Assembly: GCF_001983995.1 (NCBI RefSeq)
Contig: NZ_CP019450.1
Coordinates: 2,790,001-2,854,000, forward strand
Direction: 5' to 3'
From: Halioglobus japonicus
GTDB lineage: Bacteria; Pseudomonadota; Gammaproteobacteria; Pseudomonadales; Halieaceae
Length of the DNA: 64,000 nt
Part shown: positions 34,209 through 42,847 of the stretch, one piece after another
Layout of the letters: each line of letters begins with the position of its first letter
Numbering within the stretch: position 1 is the first letter of the stretch
Notes under the pieces: generated by a model
The model's input: the letters and a program-made list of their open reading frames with translations, nothing else
What the model was told of the DNA's origin: nothing
Databases searched by the model: none
Translations under genes and position numbers: made by a program

Positions 34209-34628
34209 ATGAGCGCAGAAAATAATAAAAATCACGTATTCGCCTTCTACCAGACTGTGGCCCAGCGCGAGGGAGACACCCCGCTGCCCATGGCCAAATA
34301 CTTCAGCGAGAACGCCGAATGGCGCCTGCCCCGCAGCAGCCCTATGCACGGCAAACTCAAGGGACTGGAAGCCATCGCCGGCTTGTTTGGCGGCGCCGTG
34401 GACGATTACTACCAGCCTGGCTCCATGCAGTACGACTATCACGCCGTCATCGCCGATGCGGATTTCGTTGTCATGCAGTTCACCCTCAAGGCAGTGACCG
34501 CCAACGGCCAGGACTACGAGAACGACTACTGCCTGCTGTACCGCTTCGAGGATGGCCTGATCAGCGAGGTTCGCGAGTTCTTCGACACCGCCACGCTGTT
34601 CGCCGTTCAGCCGCCTGATTACGGCTAG
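34209..34628 (+). CDS. NTF2-like/SnoaL-type protein
   Basis: A 139-residue protein with the cone-shaped NTF2-like fold pattern: FYQTVAQREGDTPLPMAKYFSENAEWRLP in the first helices and strand, and a C-terminal GLISEVREFFDTATLF. The group includes ketosteroid isomerase-like and polyketide-cyclase-like enzymes as well as non-enzymes. The context of CoA ligases suggests lipid or steroid metabolism, but this is inferred. Confidence 0.78.
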   Translation: MSAENNKNHVFAFYQTVAQREGDTPLPMAKYFSENAEWRLPRSSPMHGKLKGLEAIAGLFGGAVDDYYQPGSMQYDYHAVIADADFVVMQFTLKAVTANGQDYENDYCLLYRFEDGLISEVREFFDTATLFAVQPPDYG

Positions 34629-34771
34629 ACTCCCGCCCCTGTCCCAACTTTGCTCATGGCAGGGTTTAATAGCTTGAATTGGCGGTCACTACCCGCTGAG
34701 CATTCACCCTCCGTGCCTCACTTCTAGGCTATAGTCCCGTTTGATAAGTCGAACAAGTGGAAGTAAAAATC

Positions 34772-36475
34772 ATGTCCGTTAATGGTGCTGCCGTTTCCGC
34801 CAAAAAAGCGGAGCTCACCGCCTCTGGCGCCTTTTTTGAGGTAGGCCCTATCGAGGTCGAAGGTAGGGAATACCAGGGCTACAAGCACGCCCCCGCCACT
34901 GCGCTGGAAGTGCTCAACAACGCCCGCAACCACGGTGCCCTGGACTTTCTGGTCTATGAGGATAGCCGCTACACCTATACACGTCTTTTTGCCGAGGCCG
35001 ATGCGCTGGCCGCCCAGCTACAGGGCGACTACGAAATCGAAAAAGGCGACCGCGTTGCAATCGCCATGCGCAACAACGCCGAGTGGATGATCACATACTG
35101 CGCAGCCACACTGATTGGCGCCATTGTTGTGCCGATTAACAGCTGGGGTAAGCGCGAAGAACTCGAATACGCGATTTCTGATTGCAAGGCCTCACTGCTG
35201 GTGTGCGACGAAGCGCGCTTCCACTTGATTGAAGCTGACTACGCAGCGCTGAACATTTCTGCGATTGTCGTGCCGACCAGCGCTGACTTTCAGCGCCCCA
35301 GCGAGGTAGCCCTGTTCGACGATGTGGTGAGCGCAGGGGAAGACCAAAGCTATACAGCGCCGAATATTTCGCCAGACGATGGTGCGATTATTCTCTATAC
35401 CTCCGGTAGCACTGGCTTCCCCAAAGGCGTACTCCACCGTCACCGCAGCATTGGGCAGGCACTGATGAACATGATGTTTCTCGGTCTGCTTGTCGCAGAG
35501 TTCGAAGGAGGCCCACGGGAGTATCGCGGTGGCGCCGAGCGTGAGACGCCCATGCTGACAGTGCCCCTGTTCCACGCCACCGGCTTGCTGGGCGGTTTCT
35601 ACCTGCCCATGATGCTGGGCCAGAAAGTGGTCATGATGTACAAGTGGGACAGCAGTCAGGCACTGGCGCTGATTGAGCAGGAGCGCGTCACGGGTGTTTC
35701 AACCGTTCCGGCTATTCTGCAGGACCTATTGAACAACCCAGACTTTGAACGATACGACACCAGCTCGCTGATGCGCATTAGCGCTGCGGGCGCAGCAACA
35801 CCCGCAGGCCTGCCCGAGCTGATTGATGCCCGGATCGAAGATCCAAGCCGCTCAGCTGGCTATGGCATGACCGAGACCATGGCCGTGGGTGCGACCATGA
35901 GCGGCGCCCTGTTTGATTTTCGTCCCGACAGCGCCGGCGTGATCTCCCCGATCATGGAGATGCGCTTCGTGGCTGCGAACGGTGAAGAAACGGCAAGCGG
36001 CGAACCCGGTGAAATTCAGATGCGGGGCATTTGCTGCACCCAGGGCTACTGGGAAAAACCCGACGCCAATGCCGACACCTTTTCCAAGGACGGCTGGATG
36101 AGCACCGGCGATGTGGGCAAGCTCGATGAAGAGGGATTTCTGTACATAACCGGACGGATCAAAGAAATCGTGATCCGCGGCGGTGAGAACATTTTCCCGG
36201 GCGAGATCGAGCAGGCCGCGTATGAATTATCGTCCGTCCGAGAAGTGGTCGTATTCGGCGAACCCGATGAGGCCATGGGTGAGGAAATGGTCATGGTCGC
36301 CTTCCCGGAACCCGATTCCGGCCTGGAAGAGGCGACATTGAGAGATTTCCTCAAAGGCCGTCTCGCGGGCTATAAGGTGCCACGCACCATTGTCCTAAGC
36401 GATTCTGCCCTGCCTCGCAATGCCAGCGAGAAACTGCACAAACTCAAGGTCAAAGAGGCCTATCTCGGCAACTGA
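34772..36475 (+). CDS. Acyl-CoA synthetase (AMP-forming), class I
   Basis: A 567-residue ligase: P-loop LYTSGSTGFPKGVLH, adenine motif AGYGMTETMA, hinge GRIKEIVIRGGENIFPGEIE and C-terminal catalytic Lys in ASEKLHKLKVKEA. It makes acyl-CoA from an acid, ATP and CoA. ATG 34772 is preferred; a GTG five codons earlier is possible. A second ligase gene follows after 9 bp, so they form a pair. Confidence 0.9.
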   Translation: MSVNGAAVSAKKAELTASGAFFEVGPIEVEGREYQGYKHAPATALEVLNNARNHGALDFLVYEDSRYTYTRLFAEADALAAQLQGDYEIEKGDRVAIAMRNNAEWMITYCAATLIGAIVVPINSWGKREELEYAISDCKASLLVCDEARFHLIEADYAALNISAIVVPTSADFQRPSEVALFDDVVSAGEDQSYTAPNISPDDGAIILYTSGSTGFPKGVLHRHRSIGQALMNMMFLGLLVAEFEGGPREYRGGAERETPMLTVPLFHATGLLGGFYLPMMLGQKVVMMYKWDSSQALALIEQERVTGVSTVPAILQDLLNNPDFERYDTSSLMRISAAGAATPAGLPELIDARIEDPSRSAGYGMTETMAVGATMSGALFDFRPDSAGVISPIMEMRFVAANGEETASGEPGEIQMRGICCTQGYWEKPDANADTFSKDGWMSTGDVGKLDEEGFLYITGRIKEIVIRGGENIFPGEIEQAAYELSSVREVVVFGEPDEAMGEEMVMVAFPEPDSGLEEATLRDFLKGRLAGYKVPRTIVLSDSALPRNASEKLHKLKVKEAYLGN

Positions 36476-36484
36476 GGACATCGT

Positions 36485-38098
36485 ATGAAGCTCACTCTGG
36501 AGAACCGCGACGATCGCCTGCTAGGCAAAATCCTGGGCACCCAGGCTGAGCACAACGGCGACACGCGCTTCCTTGTTACCGACGACGTCACCATCACCTT
36601 CGCCGAGGCGGATGCACAGACCAATTGCCTTGCGAATGGACTGCGAAGTCTTGGCATAGGCCCGGGTGATCGGGTAGTGCTTCTGCTGTCAAACTGCCCC
36701 GAGCTGGTACTGCTGACACTGGCCATCAATAAGCTGGGAGCTATATGGGTTCCGATTAACACGGACTACAAAGGCGAATGGCTGGCCGACGCCATTGTCG
36801 GCAGTAAGCCGGCGCTGGTTGTTACTGACACCGGCCTGGCGCCAAGACTGGCGGATATTTGCGACGCACTGGGCGACGTTCAGTATGCGCTGCTGGGGGA
36901 TGCGTCAGCATCGCTGCTCCCCGGCGCCGTCAGCTACCAATCACTGCTGGGACACGCACCGCTGCAACCAGACTACAGCCAGCAGAACTGCTCAGATACC
37001 TGCGCCATTCTGTGGACTTCCGGCACCACCGGTAAATCCAAAGGCGTCATGCAGAGTCACAACAACTGGATTCGGGCCATTGTGGAGGGAGCCTCCATTC
37101 CCTACGACTCCGCGCCGGACGATGTTATCTACTGCCCCCTACCCCTCTATAACTCGGGAGCATGGATTACCTGCGTTTATCGCGCGCTGATTGAAGGTAT
37201 CCCCTGCGTTCTGGAACAGAGGTTTTCCGTCAGCACATTCTGGGAGCGTATTAATCACTTCGGTGCCACCCAGGTGTTCGCCATCGGCGCCATGGGCAGT
37301 TTTCTCATGAACGCCCCAGCCAGCGCCGACGACGCCAGCAATACCTTGCGCAAAGCCCAGATTGTGCCCATGGCGCCGCAGCTGTGGACAGCCTTTGAGC
37401 AACGCTTCGGCGTCGAGCTGATAACCTCGGGGCTGGGCATGAGCGAATGCCTGCTGATCATGAATCACAATAACTGCGATTCGGACGTGCCCTCCTACGC
37501 GCTGGGGCTGCCCACCGACGATCTGGACCTCAAACTGTGCGATGAAGAGGGTCGCGAGGTCGCACCAGGCACGCCCGGCGAAATTTGTATTCGGGCCAAA
37601 CAACCGAACGCGCTGTTCAATGGCTACTTCGACAACCCACAAGCGGATGCCGCGAGCTTTCGGGGTGACTGGTTTATGACTGGCGACCTGGCCAGATTCG
37701 ATCCCGAGAGCGGCGCTTACTTTTTTGCCGATCGCAAGAAAGATGCCGTGCGTTTTGCGGGCCGTAATATCTCAACACTGGAAGTAGAGAGTGTGGTGCG
37801 CCGCCATCCCGATATTGCCGACGTGGCTGCATTCGGTATTCCCGCGGCGGAAAACAGCAATGAAGACGAGCTCAAGCTGGCCCTGATTCTGAAGCCGAAA
37901 AGCAAACTTTCTCCTGAGGCGCTGTGTCAGTTCATCAATGACAATGCACCTTACTTTTTTGTCCCGCGCTACATCGATTTCGCGACCAGCCTGCCCTATA
38001 CGCCCACCCAGAAGGTCCAGAAATTCGCCTTGCGGCAGCAGGGCAACAGCGCATCCACCTGGGATTTGAAGAACTCATCCTTCAAGGTGTCACGGTAA
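36485..38098 (+). CDS. Acyl-CoA synthetase (AMP-forming), second of the pair
   Basis: A 537-residue ligase with P-loop LWTSGTTGKSKGVMQ, a GMSECL adenine motif, and GRNISTLEVESVVRRHPD in the hinge region. The end has the usual Lys (PTQKVQKFALRQQ). It resembles carnitine/crotonobetaine-type ligases in the CaiC-like branch, though this is not certain. ATG 36485 follows GAGGACA, nine bases after the stop of the first ligase gene. Confidence 0.9.
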   Translation: MKLTLENRDDRLLGKILGTQAEHNGDTRFLVTDDVTITFAEADAQTNCLANGLRSLGIGPGDRVVLLLSNCPELVLLTLAINKLGAIWVPINTDYKGEWLADAIVGSKPALVVTDTGLAPRLADICDALGDVQYALLGDASASLLPGAVSYQSLLGHAPLQPDYSQQNCSDTCAILWTSGTTGKSKGVMQSHNNWIRAIVEGASIPYDSAPDDVIYCPLPLYNSGAWITCVYRALIEGIPCVLEQRFSVSTFWERINHFGATQVFAIGAMGSFLMNAPASADDASNTLRKAQIVPMAPQLWTAFEQRFGVELITSGLGMSECLLIMNHNNCDSDVPSYALGLPTDDLDLKLCDEEGREVAPGTPGEICIRAKQPNALFNGYFDNPQADAASFRGDWFMTGDLARFDPESGAYFFADRKKDAVRFAGRNISTLEVESVVRRHPDIADVAAFGIPAAENSNEDELKLALILKPKSKLSPEALCQFINDNAPYFFVPRYIDFATSLPYTPTQKVQKFALRQQGNSASTWDLKNSSFKVSR

Positions 38099-38204
38099 TC
38101 ATTCAGCGCTTGTTACTGCGCACCCTTTAGCGTTATATTCGAACCACTCTTCGGAGTGTGGTACTACTTTTTCGATGTATAAATCTAACAGTCGGGGTGT
38201 AGTA

Positions 38205-38288
38205 ATGACTCAAATAGTCTCTTTTGGGGCTGCCATGGCAGTATTTGCAGTATTCGTAATGACAGGCCTGGGCCCGGTAGCAGGCTGA
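38205..38288 (+). CDS. Possible 27-aa hydrophobic peptide
   Basis: A short frame beginning MTQIVSFGAAMAVFAV, one membrane helix, ending in GLGPVAG and TGA at 38286-38288. A GGGG sits nine bases upstream. It stands alone in the 297-bp gap between a ligase gene and a convergent membrane protein gene. The rest of the gap shows no terminator. Too short to be sure. Confidence 0.3.
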   Translation: MTQIVSFGAAMAVFAVFVMTGLGPVAG

Positions 38289-38395
38289 TAAGCTCGTCGC
38301 GCTTCGATGAAGCGCGAGCATCTATTTTTCCGTGACGGCAGCATCGCCACTCACTTCTTTCAGCTGGTTCAAATAAGCAACCACTCTTGCTCGAC

Positions 38396-39139
38396 CTATG
38401 AGGGCACCTGCTCTGTCGCCACAGCCCGTTGCAGGGTCTCCGCCTCAACGCCGACCAGATTGCGGTAGAGAATCCCGTAGGCGATAAGCATCATCGGCAC
38501 TGTCCAGATAAAGGGAATACCCAGCAGCATCATCGACCCAGCCACAATCAATAGAAATACCAGGTCATACCCGAATACGGCAAACCAGTGATGGCCGATA
38601 ATCTTTCGACTACTTTCCAGCGCCTCCCATAAGCCCATTTTTTTGTCTACCATCAGGGGCAGCGCAATCTGGTAGGACACCGCGAGATAAATCCCCGGAA
38701 GCACAAGTAATAGCAAGCCCAGAACAATCAGCAGATTCATCAGTATGGCCAGCAGGAATACCTTCAAGGTTTGGTCGTACCAGGCAAAGATGCTCTTGGG
38801 ATTAGGTGTGTATCCACGCGCGATCGCCACACCGATAAAGCACAGCCCGATGGCCATGGGCGTGAGCACAAGCGTTGTCACCAGGTCGCCGATGAACTTG
38901 ACGGGACTGCCCGGATCGGGCACCTCGCCACTGCCCGCGCCGTCCAGCAGGCCAAAGAACACGCCCATAAGAAAGGCCAGGCCCATATAGAACATCATCG
39001 CCATCCACACGGCGCCCTTGTTTCCCGACGTCCGCTCCCAGGCCTCCGTGAGCACTGCGCCAAGACGAAATTCAGTGTTACCTTCGAGGCCCGCCTGCAA
39101 ACTTCCCTGTTCAGCTTGTTCTTCGATTATTATATCCAT
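38396..39139 (-). CDS. Multi-pass membrane protein (BPSS1780/YciC-like)
   Basis: A 247-residue protein with about six membrane segments, including the LLVLPGIYLAVSYQIALPLMVD block typical of the DUF975/YciC-like and glycerophosphodiesterase-membrane-domain group. There are no catalytic residues. The role is unknown. The start is ATG 39137-39139, with GAGCGGGA upstream. It is divergent from the outer-membrane protein gene. Confidence 0.75.
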   Translation of the reverse strand: MDIIIEEQAEQGSLQAGLEGNTEFRLGAVLTEAWERTSGNKGAVWMAMMFYMGLAFLMGVFFGLLDGAGSGEVPDPGSPVKFIGDLVTTLVLTPMAIGLCFIGVAIARGYTPNPKSIFAWYDQTLKVFLLAILMNLLIVLGLLLLVLPGIYLAVSYQIALPLMVDKKMGLWEALESSRKIIGHHWFAVFGYDLVFLLIVAGSMMLLGIPFIWTVPMMLIAYGILYRNLVGVEAETLQRAVATEQVPS

Positions 39140-39205
39140 TCGCCGTCCCGCTCCCGGGTAACATTGATATACTCAAAATATAGCATCTCTTTAAAAGGAC
39201 ACAGA

Positions 39206-40276
39206 ATGCTTTCTGTCGCTCGACCAATGCGTATCATCGCATCTGCAGGTATCGCCTTGTGCTTCACAGGCGCTGCCCACAGTGATACCAGCGACAGCGA
39301 GAAAGAATCACCCTGGCTGCTCACGCCTACCGTCAGTGCCGACCCGAAACTGGGTACTACGCTAGGCGCGGTCGCTGGCTATATTCACAAGTTCGATGCG
39401 GAGTCGGCGCCATCACTGATTACCAGTTTTGGCACCTATAGCGATACTGATTCCTACGTCGGCGGCGTCTATGGCGATACCTACTTTGGCGCCGATGAGC
39501 ACAAACTCATGTTTGGCTACGTCAACGGCAAGATCCGCAACGAATACGACGATTTCCTGGGCACCGGCGTCTCGGCAAAGACCGAGGATAATATCGAAAG
39601 CCTGTTTGCCCGTTACCTGAACCGCATTGGCGACAGCCACTGGTATATCGGTGGCCAACTCATCATGTCCGACTATGTCGTCGGAGCAGATGGCATCTTC
39701 GACCGCATTCTTGAGCAGATCGGCCTTACCGGCTTCCAATCCAACGGCATCGGACTGGTGGCTGAGCTTGATGACCGTGACCACAACCGCAACCCCAGCA
39801 GCGGCCAACACCTGGTGGCTCACAATGTGGCCTACCGCGAGGGCCTCGGTGGCGAAGAGTCATTTGATTCCCTGCAGGTGAATTACTCGCATTACTTAAA
39901 GTTCGGTGCCAAGGAACACGTGCTCGCCACCAACGCGCGCGGCCGCTGGACGCACGATGCACCAACCTCCGGGTTTTCATCCCTCAATATGCGTGGCTAT
40001 ACGCGGGGCAACTACCTGGGGGAACACTATTCACACATCAACCTGGATGCCCGCTTCAACATCAAGGGGCGCTGGGGTGCGTCGTTGTTTGGAGGGCTGG
40101 GTTGTCTCTACTCCAAAGTATCGGCCTGCGATGACTCGGACAATTTGTTTCCCATGCTCGGCGCAGGCATTATTTTCGACCTGAAGCCCGATGCCGGCAT
40201 TGTGCTGCGCCTGGAGTATGCGGCAGGCAAGGACGACAACGAGGGCTACTACCTCAGCCTGGGACAACCCTTTTAG
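39206..40276 (+). CDS. BamA/TamA-type outer-membrane beta-barrel protein
   Basis: A 356-residue exported barrel. A signal peptide (cut near AAHS, residue 26) is followed directly by a 16-strand-like pattern without POTRA domains. The motif MRGYTRGNYLGEH is the RGY/RGF motif of the Omp85 C-terminal barrel (surface antigen domain). The final residue is Phe (SLGQPF), as expected for BAM targeting. The start ATG 39206 has AAAAGGA upstream; the much longer open frame to 38771 is an accident. Substrate unknown. Confidence 0.85.
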   Translation: MLSVARPMRIIASAGIALCFTGAAHSDTSDSEKESPWLLTPTVSADPKLGTTLGAVAGYIHKFDAESAPSLITSFGTYSDTDSYVGGVYGDTYFGADEHKLMFGYVNGKIRNEYDDFLGTGVSAKTEDNIESLFARYLNRIGDSHWYIGGQLIMSDYVVGADGIFDRILEQIGLTGFQSNGIGLVAELDDRDHNRNPSSGQHLVAHNVAYREGLGGEESFDSLQVNYSHYLKFGAKEHVLATNARGRWTHDAPTSGFSSLNMRGYTRGNYLGEHYSHINLDARFNIKGRWGASLFGGLGCLYSKVSACDDSDNLFPMLGAGIIFDLKPDAGIVLRLEYAAGKDDNEGYYLSLGQPF

Positions 40277-41073
40277 GCAGACTGCGGGAACCCGAGTTCC
40301 TCAGCGACAACCCGGATTTCGGCCACCTCTTCTTCACTGATCTCGCCGTCGGCGGCAGCCACCGCATGCATGCTCTCGACAAAATGCGCCGCTTGCTCCG
40401 TCGTAAAGAGTTCTGTTCCGTGGCCATTGAGGGCGGTACGGCAGCGCACCTGCGACATGGCCAGCTCCATGACCAGATCAACTTCGCCACTGCAAGGCCT
40501 GAGACATTGTTCAATACCTCGCGAATGGCCTCGCGCTCCGCATCATCCATGCGGTTGTCTGCCATCGCCACGCGGGTCAGCGCCAGTGAGAAGGCCGATA
40601 GATAGAGCGAAGATTCCGGGTCGTGCTGATCAAGCAAGCGCAACATCTGGCTGGTATTGGCGGACATCGCCTCGCTAACGGATTTGATCTCACCATCTTC
40701 CAGATGAAGAATACGATCTGCCACGTCCAGAATGCGATTGTCGTGGGTCACGAGTATCACAGCGGCCCCCTGCTCGCGACACAGCACCTGCAACAAATCC
40801 ACCACGTTGCGACCCGACTCCTTGTCCAGCGATGCCGTTGGCTCATCCGCCAGAATCAAAGAGGGTCGCGATAACGTCGCCGGCCTTGACCTGTTGCCCC
40901 TCTTCCACCCGTAAATCCATGATGACCGAGCCCAGACCTGAGGGTCCCGCGAGGCGCAATACACCGCCCGCAGGCTCAATTCGGCCGAGGCTGCTGACGA
41001 CCCTGGGTTGAGCCATGGCATGCTGAATGAAAAGCAACATGAGTACCGCAAAAATTGCGCTGGCGCGGCGCAT
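40273..41073 (-). pseudogene. Deletion scar of a DevBCA-type ABC exporter operon
   Basis: Two remnants lie head to tail. Bases 41073 to about 40870 encode the start of a HlyD/DevB-type membrane-fusion protein (signal peptide, then SLGRIEPAGGVLRLAGPSG and GQQVKAGDVIATL). From about 40868 the sequence is the second half of a DevA-type ABC ATPase (LILADEPTASLD Walker B and D-loop, LVTHD switch His), continuing into a TerB-like region. Everything between, including the permease gene, is missing. The join is at CGCGACCCTCT, which both genes share. A second frameshift near 40491 breaks the TerB-like part. Confidence 0.75.
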
Positions 41074-41198
41074 AACGGAGATCCCTCTACGTATTATTGT
41101 GCCTCTAAGAATAGATAAGATAAGTGCTTTGGCAAGGCGCTTGTTCTGATGCAAACTACGCCTCCTCGCAAGAAACACCATTACAAGGAATAACCTCC

Positions 41199-42119
41199 AT
41201 GGGCAGCACCCACACCTTCCAGCAAGATCCTCGCAACGCTGACATTCAGATCAATATTAACGGCGAACTTTTCCACCGCGATCAGGCTGTTATATCCGTT
41301 TTCGACTCAGGCTTTATCCTCGGTGATGGCATCTGGGAGGGGCTGCGCCAACACCACGGGGTCATTCCATTTCTGAACAAACATATGAAGCGCCTCTGGG
41401 AAGGTGCCAAGGCCCTGGACCTGGACTTACAGATATCGCAGGATGAGCTAAAGCAACGGCTGTACGCCACCCTGGACGCCAACGGCATGGAAGACCACGT
41501 GCATATCCGCTTGATGGTGAGCCGCGGCATTAAGGCAACACCCTACCAGGACCCCGCTGTCACCATTGGCGGCCCCACAATCGTAATTATCCCGGAGTAC
41601 AAGAACCCCGACCCCACTCTCAATGATCGCGGCGTCAATCTGTACACCGTGTATGTGCGACGGGGCTATGCGGATGTGCAGGATCCGCGCATCAATAGCC
41701 ACTCCAAGTTGAACTGCATTTTCGGCTGCATCCAAGCGGCAAAGGCCGGCGCTGACGAAGCCCTCATGCTCGACCCTCACGGCCATGTCGCCACCTGTAA
41801 CTCCACACACTTCTTTATCGTGCGCGACGGCGAGGTCTGGACCAGTAGCGGCGACTACTGCCTCGACGGCATTACCCGCCGCAACGTTATCGATTTGTGT
41901 AAGGCCAACGACATTCCGGTGTACGAGAAAAACTTCTCGGTGATGCAGGCCTACGGCGCAGACGAAGCCTTCGTCACTGGCACCTTCGCCGGGCTTACCC
42001 CGGTTTTCGATATCGATGGCCGCACCATCGGTGACGGCAAGCGTGGCCCTATGGTCGATCGCCTCCAGGCACTCTACAAAGACATGATCGCTGCCGAATG
42101 TGGTCGGGGCCGCGTATGA
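41199..42119 (+). CDS. Class IV aminotransferase (BCAT/D-amino-acid type)
   Basis: A 306-residue PLP enzyme. The Schiff-base Lys is in INSHSKLNCI; the N-terminal DSGFILGDGIWEGLR and the TRRNVIDLCK block are typical of fold type IV enzymes. It transfers amino groups of branched-chain or D-amino acids. The start ATG 41199 has AAGGAA upstream. It overlaps the next gene by 4 bp (ATGA), so the two are coupled. Confidence 0.88.
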   Translation: MGSTHTFQQDPRNADIQININGELFHRDQAVISVFDSGFILGDGIWEGLRQHHGVIPFLNKHMKRLWEGAKALDLDLQISQDELKQRLYATLDANGMEDHVHIRLMVSRGIKATPYQDPAVTIGGPTIVIIPEYKNPDPTLNDRGVNLYTVYVRRGYADVQDPRINSHSKLNCIFGCIQAAKAGADEALMLDPHGHVATCNSTHFFIVRDGEVWTSSGDYCLDGITRRNVIDLCKANDIPVYEKNFSVMQAYGADEAFVTGTFAGLTPVFDIDGRTIGDGKRGPMVDRLQALYKDMIAAECGRGRV

Positions 42120-42844
42120 CAATCAGGATTGCCATGTGGTCGGGCCCGCGCAACATTTCCACTGCGATGATGCGCGCCTGGGAGAACCGACCTGACTGCG
42201 AGGTCGTAGATGAACCGTTTTACGCTGCATATCTCGCCGCGACTGGGCTCGATCATCCCATGCGTACTGACATCCTGGCCGCGCAGAGCAACGACTACAA
42301 CACCGTGATCGAACAGTTGACCGGAGCCAACGTCGCCAGTGAGCTGCAGTACCAAAAGCACATGACGCACCATATCCCGCGGGGAATGGACATGCAGTGG
42401 TGCAAGCCCCTGCGTCACTGTTTTCTGATTCGCGACCCGGCCGAGGTCATTGCTTCCTATGTGCAAAAGATGCCCGGCGTCGATGAAGACGCCATTGGCA
42501 TTACCCGGCAGGCAGAACTGTTTGATGAAATCACGGACATCTGCGAGCAAGCCCCTGCAGTGATCGATTCCAATGATGTGTTACGCAATCCGGAGGGGGT
42601 TTTAGCCGTACTGTCTGAACAGCTGGGGCTGCCCTTCACCGCCCGACACATGCTGCAGTGGCCTGCCGGGCGACGCGACTCTGACGGCGCCTGGGCGCCC
42701 CATTGGTATCACAACGTCGAGCAATCAACCGGCTTCGGGCCTTATCGACCGAGCCAGCCAGCGCTGCAGGGCGCACATGCTGATCTGGCGCAGGCAATGC
42801 AAGCACCCTACCAGCACATGTGGCAGCGACGGATTCAGGCCTGA
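42116..42844 (+). CDS. Sulfotransferase-like P-loop protein
   Basis: A 242-residue protein with the 5' phosphosulfate-type loop MWSGPRNISTAMMRAWENR at its start and the LIRDPAEVIASY motif in the middle, both usual in sulfotransferase-fold proteins. It is coupled to the class IV aminotransferase upstream, a pairing I recall from other bacteria but cannot explain. The acceptor is unknown. Confidence 0.78.
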   Translation: MTIRIAMWSGPRNISTAMMRAWENRPDCEVVDEPFYAAYLAATGLDHPMRTDILAAQSNDYNTVIEQLTGANVASELQYQKHMTHHIPRGMDMQWCKPLRHCFLIRDPAEVIASYVQKMPGVDEDAIGITRQAELFDEITDICEQAPAVIDSNDVLRNPEGVLAVLSEQLGLPFTARHMLQWPAGRRDSDGAWAPHWYHNVEQSTGFGPYRPSQPALQGAHADLAQAMQAPYQHMWQRRIQA

Positions 42845-42847
42845 CGC

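Noticed and set aside
38771..39205. Upstream extension of the Omp85-type protein by 145 codons
   Set aside because: The extension overlaps a clear membrane-protein gene on the other strand and is antisense to it; the signal peptide and ribosome site lie at 39206.
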